Positions 58,003-64,000 of a DNA stretch of 64,000 nt are shown piece after piece (position 1 is the stretch's first letter; every line of letters starts with the position of its first letter). A program made the translations under genes and the position numbers. This DNA is from Phormidium tenue FACHB-886 (lineage in GTDB: Bacteria > Cyanobacteriota > Cyanobacteriia > Elainellales > Elainellaceae). The stretch spans positions 1-64,000 of the forward strand of contig NZ_JACXWX010000021.1 of assembly GCF_014764505.1 (NCBI RefSeq), written 5' to 3'. The notes below the pieces were generated by a model. That model made no database searches. It saw only the letters and a program-made list of their open reading frames with translations, and was not told where the DNA came from.

Positions 58003-60216
58003 TTGGTGTCTTCTGCTCCTGTTTCTTTAGATTCAGTCTGGATCACAGGCTCTACGCGCAGCGGCAAGACCACGCGCCTGATTCGGCAGTTAGGCGCGTG
58101 GGCGGCAGTTCCATCTGCTCACCGAACTGACAGCCCTGCGCTATTCCAAATGCCACCCATGATGCTGGTATTGGCGGCGGTGGGTGACAATCGCTTGGAT
58201 TTAGTCGATCGCATTGCGGCTGAAACCGCTAGTCCGATTCAGTTTGACTCTGCCACTCCCCTTGGCTTCTTTCAGAAAGAGGTAACGCTGTTCTATCCGC
58301 TGCTGGCGCGCCAGCTCAGCCTCAAAGCTACTTTTCCACTGCGCCTCCGCCCTGAAACTGAACAGCAATACGCCACACAGCTTTGGCGATCGCACTTTGA
58401 TCGCGCCCGGTTTCAATGGGAGGGCATCAGTGAGTATTTCTTAGTACGCCGCACTTTAGACCTGCTGCAGCTGGCAGCTGCGAGCGGTACACCGCACGAA
58501 GAGATCACCGCTATCCTGCAGGCAGGCATTCCTGCCCCAGAGGGCACACCTGAGCTCTGGGAGACGTTGGGCGAAGCGATTGCCCTTTGGATCCCCTGGT
58601 GTTTGGAGCGCGGCTTGCTCACCTACGGCATCCTCACCGAGCTGTATTGGCGCTATCTGCTGCCGCACCCCACCTATCAGCAAAACTTGAAGCAGCGCTA
58701 CCGAGCAGTGCTGGCAGACGATGTAGATGAGTATCCAGCAGTCGCCCGATCGCTATTTGAAGTCTTCCAAGCCCAAGGAATTCCGATCGCCTGCACGTAC
58801 AACCCCAATGGTGGAACCCGGCTGGGTTTAGGTGCAGATCCTGCTCACCTCGCAGGGTTAGCTGCCGCCTGCCCACAGCACGAAACTACCCAAGCCCCCG
58901 ATTACAGCCTAGGTGCAGCTTGGGGCGATTCGATCGCGACCTGGATGCAAAATCCGCTGATCCTGCCGCAGCTTCCTGATACCGTTCAAACAGTTCAAAC
59001 GACCTCCAGAGCCGAACTGCTGCGGCAAACCGCAGAAACGATCGCGGCTGCCGTCCAAGCAGGGCAAGTCCAGCCGCAAGACATTGCAATCATTGGCGCA
59101 GGCGTTGACCCAATTGCCCGCTACACCCTACGAGAAATCCTGACGCGTCGCGGTATCCCCATCCGCACGCTCAACGACCAATATCCCCTTGTTAGCTCCC
59201 CCCTAATTCGCGCCCTGCTGACTCTGCTTGCCTTGGTCTATCCAGGTTTGGGGCGGCTGGTCGATCGAGAGGCAGTAGCGGCGATGCTGGTTTTACTAAG
59301 CCAATCAGGAGGCGTGTCAGGAGGTGTGGAAGCGTGGCGGCAAGGCAGCATAGCAGCATGGACAGGGGATTTCTCTACGTCTCTCCCTTCCCACTCTCCC
59401 ATGCCCCAGATCGACCCTGTGCGGGCAGGGTTAATCGTCGATCACTGCTTTGTACCCGATCCCGAAGCTCCACAGCTTTTGCCTGTCACAGCATTTCCAC
59501 GCTGGGATCGCCTGGGATTTCAGGCAACTCAAGCCTATGAAGGGCTGCTGCAGTGGCTCAACAACCAGCGAGAACAGCAGCAGCAGCATTTGCTCCCGAA
59601 TCCTGTAGCGCTGCTCGATCGTGCCATTCAGCGGTTCTTCTATGGCGGTAGCCAGCTGCCTTATGATCAGCTATCGGCGCTACGAGAACTGATGGAAACG
59701 GCACAGCACTACTGGAGCGCGGATCAGCGGCTACGCCAAGTTGAAGCGACAAACCCTGAAAGAACAGCCCAAGCACCTGCCTCTCAATCAGAAACAGTCG
59801 GTCAATTTATTCGCTTGCTCCTCGATGGCACGATTACGGCGAATCCTTATCCGGTTCGTCCGATTGGCAAGGCGAGTGAAGCTGTGATCATGGCAACAAT
59901 CTATCAGTACCGCCTCGAGCGTTGCGCCCATCGCTGGCAGTTTTGGCTGGATGCAGGGTCGCCGTTTTGGCTAACAGGCGGTGGAGCGCTGTTTGGGTCG
60001 CCGCTGTTTTTGCGCAAATGGTCGGGGCAGCGCCAGTGGACAGCCGAAGATACGCTCACGATGGATGAACAGCGGCTGCAGCGTCAAGTCATCGATCTGC
60101 TACATCGCGCTAAAGAGCGGGTTTATCTCTGCCACAGCGATCTGGCAGCCAGCGGACAAGAGCAAACCGGATCGCTACTCAGCCTGGTAAATGCAGCGAT
60201 CCCACTGGGTGGATGA
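58003..60216 (+). CDS. UvrD-like P-loop protein (cyanobacterial 'recombinase family')
   Basis: This 737-aa protein is related to superfamily 1 helicases. Walker A GSTRSGKTTRLI is near residues 16-27, a Walker B-like AVLADDVDEYPAVAR near 241-255, then a C-terminal helicase-like part with QDIAIIGAGVDPIARYTLREIL, RGIPIRTLNDQYPLVSSPLIRALLTLL and a final ERVYLCHSD. It is long and poorly conserved in the middle. Whether it unwinds DNA is unclear. Start is TTG 58003 or GTG 58006. A terminator follows at 60262-60306. Confidence 0.75.
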   Translation: MVSSAPVSLDSVWITGSTRSGKTTRLIRQLGAWAAVPSAHRTDSPALFQMPPMMLVLAAVGDNRLDLVDRIAAETASPIQFDSATPLGFFQKEVTLFYPLLARQLSLKATFPLRLRPETEQQYATQLWRSHFDRARFQWEGISEYFLVRRTLDLLQLAAASGTPHEEITAILQAGIPAPEGTPELWETLGEAIALWIPWCLERGLLTYGILTELYWRYLLPHPTYQQNLKQRYRAVLADDVDEYPAVARSLFEVFQAQGIPIACTYNPNGGTRLGLGADPAHLAGLAAACPQHETTQAPDYSLGAAWGDSIATWMQNPLILPQLPDTVQTVQTTSRAELLRQTAETIAAAVQAGQVQPQDIAIIGAGVDPIARYTLREILTRRGIPIRTLNDQYPLVSSPLIRALLTLLALVYPGLGRLVDREAVAAMLVLLSQSGGVSGGVEAWRQGSIAAWTGDFSTSLPSHSPMPQIDPVRAGLIVDHCFVPDPEAPQLLPVTAFPRWDRLGFQATQAYEGLLQWLNNQREQQQQHLLPNPVALLDRAIQRFFYGGSQLPYDQLSALRELMETAQHYWSADQRLRQVEATNPERTAQAPASQSETVGQFIRLLLDGTITANPYPVRPIGKASEAVIMATIYQYRLERCAHRWQFWLDAGSPFWLTGGGALFGSPLFLRKWSGQRQWTAEDTLTMDEQRLQRQVIDLLHRAKERVYLCHSDLAASGQEQTGSLLSLVNAAIPLGG

Positions 60217-60261
60217 GCCGCGATCGGCAACTCCGCCAAACGGCAGTCGGCTCTCCACACC

Positions 60262-60306
60262 TTAAAGCGGATTCAGTCTTGGTTTTGGCGCTTTAAACTA
60301 TTTTTG
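60262..60306 (+). terminator. Terminator after the UvrD-like gene
   Basis: TTAAAGCG (60262-60269) pairs with CGCTTTAA (60289-60296) over a 19-nt loop, followed by ACTATTTTTG. The rest of the 324-bp gap to 60540 shows no gene. Confidence 0.6.
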
Positions 60307-60540
60307 AGCTGCAATTTCTGTGAGCCAGTGAATAGAACTGGAACTTGCGACTAGATTGACAGTCGATGAATGTACGAATGGATTGAAAGCTGCATCCAAC
60401 TGCAGCGCAGCCCCGTACTTAGTAGGTCATCGTTGCTTTTGCTTCTGTACCACAACCCTTTGCCGGAGTGGCATGGCTTAGTCGGGTCTGCAGCTCAATC
60501 AGGCACCTCAGTCAATAGAAGTTAGTTGAAAGGATTATCG

Positions 60541-60786
60541 ATGTTCACCCCCACACATGTTCTAGTCTCTCGTTCCAGAAAAACGCCAGTGCAGCTAGTT
60601 CCTTCTGCTAACGGCTTCAAGGTACTTACCGAACCAGAATGGCAGCGCGGCAGCGAGCCCGCTTTTGAGATGCGCCCGCGTCAAGGCTTTTTCTGCCAGG
60701 GTGTTTCGGTGGTGGGCTTTAAGCTAGAGCCGATCGCAGTCGATGCGCTTAGCCTGTCTGAACAGTCTGCTTCATCTGCTCAATAG
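60541..60786 (+). CDS. Small conserved protein of unknown function
   Basis: This 81-aa protein begins MFTPTHVLVSRSRKTPVQLVP and continues with KVLTEPEWQRGSEPAFEMRP and GFFCQGVSVVGFKLEP. It has no signal peptide or membrane segment. The start ATG 60541 has GAAAGGATTA upstream. Similar short proteins occur in many cyanobacteria as far as I recall, without an assigned role. Confidence 0.65.
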   Translation: MFTPTHVLVSRSRKTPVQLVPSANGFKVLTEPEWQRGSEPAFEMRPRQGFFCQGVSVVGFKLEPIAVDALSLSEQSASSAQ

Positions 60787-60929
60787 CGTTAGCTCAATCC
60801 CTAGCGTTAAGTCAATTACTGCAGCCGTTAGGAGGGATGCATAGAGTCTGGCTCAAGCGAACTATAGCACTCTACGCTACAGTTGGAAGTGCGATTCCGA
60901 TCGCTTAATCTACCCATTCACCTCGGCTC

Positions 60930-62792
60930 ATGACCAGTGCAGCTCCGGCTCCGGAGACTTCTCCCACTTCCAAGCAGACCGATTGGCGATTGTTCCGCAT
61001 CGTCTTTCCCTACGCCAAGCAGAACAGCAGGCTGCTGATACTCTCCCTTGCTTTACTCATTCCGCTGGCGCTAGCGGGGTCTGCACAGCCGATTATTATT
61101 GGACAAGCAGTAGCACTTGCCAAGCAAGAGCCCGTCATGCCGTTTTTGCGGGGGTACTCCCTCGTAGATGGTGCACAGCTGCTGATCTGGCTGCTAATTC
61201 TGACATTGGTGGTGCAGCTTGCCCTCAGCGGCATTCAGGGCTTTCTAATTCAAAAAGTAGGGCAGCGGATTACTGCCAGCATCCGAGATGATTTATTTCT
61301 GCACGTCACCTCGCTGGCAACTCGGTTTTTCGATCGCACTCCTGTCGGTCGCCTGATCACTCGTCTCACCAGCGATGTGGATGCCTTGGGCGATGTATTC
61401 TCGACGGGTGCAATTGGCGTGATCAGCGATTTGCTGACGCTGGTGGTGCTGATTGTAGTCATGTTTTCGCTGCAGTGGCAGCTAGCGCTGATGCTGCTGG
61501 TGATGCTGCTGCCGATCACCGGGCTAATTATCTACTTTCAGCAGCAGTATCGGCAGGCAAACTACAAAGCGCGAGAAGAGCTGTCTGCGCTCAACTCCAC
61601 CCTACAGGAAAATATCGTTGGCATTAACGTGGTGCAGCTCTTCCGTCGAGAGCACTTTAACTCGCAGCTCTTTCGCACCATCAATGAGCGATATGTCGCC
61701 CAGGTTGATCGGACCATCTTCTTTGACTCGGCGGTATCTGCCACATTAGAGTGGATTGCTTTAGCGGCGATCGGTGGGGTGCTATGGCTCGGCAGTTTGC
61801 TAGTTAGCGATCAAGTCCTCGATTTTGGCATTCTTACTTCGTTCATTTTGTTTGCCCAGCGGCTGTTTGATCCGCTGCGCCAGTTTGCTGAGCGATTCAC
61901 CGCCATCCAAGCCGGACTGACGGCGCTAGAGCGGGTCAGCGATATTTTGAATGAGCCGATCGAGATCCGCGATCCAAGCAGTGACCAGTATCAGGCATCG
62001 GCAGCGGGCACTGAATTTGTGACGCATCCTGCGCCAGTTCATGTTGCCGCCGCCACTGCCCCTCCCGGCGAAATTCGCTTTGAGCATGTCTGGTTTGGCT
62101 ACAAATCTGATGAGCTTGTCCTGCGCGATCTAAATTTCACCATCTACCCTGGTGAAAAAGTGGCGCTAGTGGGACCCACGGGCGCAGGCAAAAGTTCGAT
62201 CATCCGTCTCCTATGCCGACTCTACGATGTGACGCAGGGACGCATTCTGCTGGATGGCAAAGATATTCGGCAGCTGCCACAGGCAGAATTACGGCAGCGG
62301 ATGGCGGTGATTCTGCAGGATGGCTTTTTGTTCGCAGGCGATGTTAAAAGCAACATCTCGCTAGGCGAGAGCTATTCGATCGAGCAGATCCAAACTGCTG
62401 CCGAGCAAACCAACGTCGCTCGCTTCATCGAACGGCTGCCCCAAGGCTACAACACCGAGCTACGGCAGCGCGGTACCAACCTTTCTGGCGGTGAAAAACA
62501 ATTGCTTGCCTTCGCTCGTGCTGCTATCCGCAACCCCAGCATCCTGGTGCTAGACGAAGCTACGGCTAACCTCGATGTCAGCACCGAAGCAATGATTCAA
62601 GAGGCACTAGAAAAACTTTTGCAGGATCGCACAGCGATCGTGATTGCTCACCGCCTTTCCACTATTCGCAGCGTCGATCGCATCTTTGTTTTGAGGCAAG
62701 GACAGCTCGCGGAGTCTGGCAGTCACGAACAGCTTCTCGCGCAAGGCGGTCTCTATGCCAGCTTGTATCGGCTGCAAATGTTGGAGCAGTAA
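60930..62792 (+). CDS. ABC exporter, MsbA-like half-transporter
   Basis: This 620-aa protein has a six-helix type 1 exporter membrane domain (about 20-330; DLFLHVTSLATRFFDRTPVGRLITRLTSDVDALGD is the coupling region) and an ATPase domain with Walker A GPTGAGKSSIIR (about 416-427), signature LSGGEKQLLAFARA, Walker B ILVLDEATANLD and a switch histidine in IAHRLSTI. A homodimer or heterodimer would export lipids, drugs or peptides. A Pro/Ala-rich insert lies before the ATPase domain (about 355-385). Substrate unknown. Confidence 0.92.
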   Translation: MTSAAPAPETSPTSKQTDWRLFRIVFPYAKQNSRLLILSLALLIPLALAGSAQPIIIGQAVALAKQEPVMPFLRGYSLVDGAQLLIWLLILTLVVQLALSGIQGFLIQKVGQRITASIRDDLFLHVTSLATRFFDRTPVGRLITRLTSDVDALGDVFSTGAIGVISDLLTLVVLIVVMFSLQWQLALMLLVMLLPITGLIIYFQQQYRQANYKAREELSALNSTLQENIVGINVVQLFRREHFNSQLFRTINERYVAQVDRTIFFDSAVSATLEWIALAAIGGVLWLGSLLVSDQVLDFGILTSFILFAQRLFDPLRQFAERFTAIQAGLTALERVSDILNEPIEIRDPSSDQYQASAAGTEFVTHPAPVHVAAATAPPGEIRFEHVWFGYKSDELVLRDLNFTIYPGEKVALVGPTGAGKSSIIRLLCRLYDVTQGRILLDGKDIRQLPQAELRQRMAVILQDGFLFAGDVKSNISLGESYSIEQIQTAAEQTNVARFIERLPQGYNTELRQRGTNLSGGEKQLLAFARAAIRNPSILVLDEATANLDVSTEAMIQEALEKLLQDRTAIVIAHRLSTIRSVDRIFVLRQGQLAESGSHEQLLAQGGLYASLYRLQMLEQ

Positions 62793-63131
62793 GCGGGTTC
62801 AGCAGGCATTGCCTTTTACAAAAGCCCACCTGGATTAAAACAAATTTTAATATAGCTTAAACTTTGCTTATCATCTCCCACCTGATCAACAAATGGATTA
62901 GGGGGAATAAGCTGGCTGATTTCATGGGATTATGGCAGGTATAAAAACCCAGATAGGAAGAAGTGCCGATGCAAAAATTAACTTTTCCAGGTTTCCGTCA
63001 ATAGATAGTTGTAGTTTCTTATACTAGAGTTAACATCTATATCAAAGCGGGCAGCCCAATGGTTCACCCCGGAGCCTCAGGTTTGCCCGGAATTCTGGAG
63101 CCACAAGCCGTAGCTGTGCAGTAGCGGCTGA
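62793..63131. promoter_or_regulatory. Leader region before the UbiB-like gene
   Basis: This 339-bp stretch has no gene. TATACT at 63020-63025 could be a -10 box. The following leader of about 90 nt is GC-rich and can pair CGGGCA (63048-63053) with TGCCCG (63084-63089), and AGCCG (63106-63110) with CGGCT (63125-63129); the second stem covers the ribosome-binding region. It matches no riboswitch class I know. Confidence 0.35.
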
Positions 63132-64000
63132 ATGAGTTCCAGCGGACTTGTAGACCTTTCACCGCGAGCGAGGCTTGGTGTGAGTCAAAAGCAGTTAGAC
63201 GAAATACAGCGCTACAGCGCAGAGGCAATTGCCCGTTATTATCGCCGGCGTCCTTGGCGGGTGATTTGGCGGATCTCAGTCGTCATTTGGCTATTTGCCG
63301 GATTTATTTTGGGGCTAAAGCTAGATGAATGGCTAAACCGAATTGAAGCCAGCAAGCTAAAGCGAGCGGCTCAACTGCGTCATATCTTGACGCGTTTAGG
63401 TCCCACTTTTATTAAAGTTGGTCAGGCACTCTCTACCCGTCCTGATCTGATCCGTAAAGATTTTTTAGACGAACTCGTCAAGCTGCAAGACCAGCTACCG
63501 CCCTTCCCGACGCCGATCGCCTTTGCCATTATTGAGCAAGAGCTAGAACGCAGCATTGATGAGATTTATACCCAGATCTCACCGCAGCCGATTGCCGCAG
63601 CCAGCTTGGGGCAAGTCTATCGTGCCCGCCTTCGCAGCGGCGAAGAGGTGGCGGTCAAAGTTCAGCGTCCCAACCTACGACCCACGCTGACCCTCGATTT
63701 ATATCTGATGCGATGGACAGCTGGCTGGATCGCGCCTTTGCTGCCGCTCAATTTGGGGCATGATTTGACTCTGATTGTGGATGAGTTTGGCACAAAGCTA
63801 TTTGAGGAGATCGATTATCTGAATGAGGGTCGCAATGCTGAGAAGTTTGCGGCAAACTTCCAGGACGATCCGAGTGTTAAAGTTCCAGCGATCTACTGGC
63901 GGTATAGCTGCTGCCATGTGTTGACTCTAGAGTGGATTAACGGCTGCAAGCTCACCGATCTGCAGAAGATCCGCGAGTCCAATCTAAACGGCGATAGCTT
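63132..64000 (+). CDS. UbiB/ABC1 (AarF) family atypical kinase, 5' part
   Basis: The gene runs off the right edge; 289 codons are visible from ATG 63132. It begins with a basic N-terminus and a membrane-like segment (VVIWLFAGFILGL, about 50-62). Family marks follow: the KxGQ motif in TFIKVGQALSTRPDL (about 93-107), the Ala-rich loop AAASLGQVYRARL, the catalytic Lys in VAVKVQRP and ExD in LFEEIDYLNEGRN. UbiB-like kinases support quinone or prenyl-lipid synthesis; plant and cyanobacterial ABC1K act in plastoquinone and tocopherol metabolism. Confidence 0.92.
   Translation, partial: MSSSGLVDLSPRARLGVSQKQLDEIQRYSAEAIARYYRRRPWRVIWRISVVIWLFAGFILGLKLDEWLNRIEASKLKRAAQLRHILTRLGPTFIKVGQALSTRPDLIRKDFLDELVKLQDQLPPFPTPIAFAIIEQELERSIDEIYTQISPQPIAAASLGQVYRARLRSGEEVAVKVQRPNLRPTLTLDLYLMRWTAGWIAPLLPLNLGHDLTLIVDEFGTKLFEEIDYLNEGRNAEKFAANFQDDPSVKVPAIYWRYSCCHVLTLEWINGCKLTDLQKIRESNLNGDS

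Overview
The window is chromosomal DNA of a cyanobacterium. This rests on many GCGATCGC (HIP1) and near-HIP1 motifs from about 13 kb onward, a FurA-type regulator, a Calvin-cycle type class II aldolase, a grpE-dnaK1-dnaJ-tusA-rsgA cluster, a PcxA/CemA proton-extrusion protein and several cyanobacteria-type conserved proteins. A filamentous, Leptolyngbya-like lineage is a guess; no rRNA gene is present to fix it.

Layout. Positions 1-6.1 kb are AT-rich, lack HIP1 octamers and hold one side of a Tn7-like transposon: the 3' part of a TnsB transposase (probably damaged), an intact TnsC ATPase and two TniQ/TnsD-type target-selection proteins with different numbers of C-terminal DNA-reading modules. 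They point at a tRNA-Ala(GGC) gene. Between the last tniQ and the tRNA lie short inverted/direct repeats that may be the transposon end. On the other side of the tRNA is a frameshifted tyrosine recombinase (6.4-7.5 kb), so this tRNA gene looks like an integration hotspot. No cas gene or CRISPR array is visible; whether this is a CRISPR-guided element depends on sequence left of position 1.

7.7-14.8 kb: an SDR and a SnoaL-like protein divergent from a WYL regulator, a GPP34 protein, a GAF protein, a FurA-like regulator, a TRIC-type membrane protein and class II fructose-bisphosphate aldolase. 15.1-24.3 kb: one giant gene (3037 aa) with an N-terminal repeat region, 15 cadherin-like repeats, five further repeats and a C-terminal RTX calcium-binding domain, probably a type I-secreted surface adhesin. 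24.6-27 kb: acetolactate synthase small subunit, then a glycosyltransferase/methyltransferase pair.

27.2-36.9 kb is a protein-quality block: grpE, dnaK1, dnaJ, then tusA-like and rsgA coupled by ATGA overlaps, an APH-fold kinase, htpG and a SpoU methyltransferase. 36.9-46 kb: pdxJ, a cobalamin adenosyltransferase next to a BacA/SbmA-type ABC transporter (possible B12 link), a class D beta-lactamase, a second RTX protein, glutaminase and an ABC-F ATPase. 46-58 kb: acetyl-CoA synthetase, a TIGR03792 protein, a phasin-like protein, an FKBP isomerase, a YrdC/Sua5 protein, prmC, an acidic membrane-anchored protein, a GNAT, a NucA-type nuclease, an amino-acid permease and pcxA. 58-64 kb: a UvrD-like protein, a small conserved protein, an ABC exporter and the 5' end of a UbiB/ABC1 kinase running off the window.
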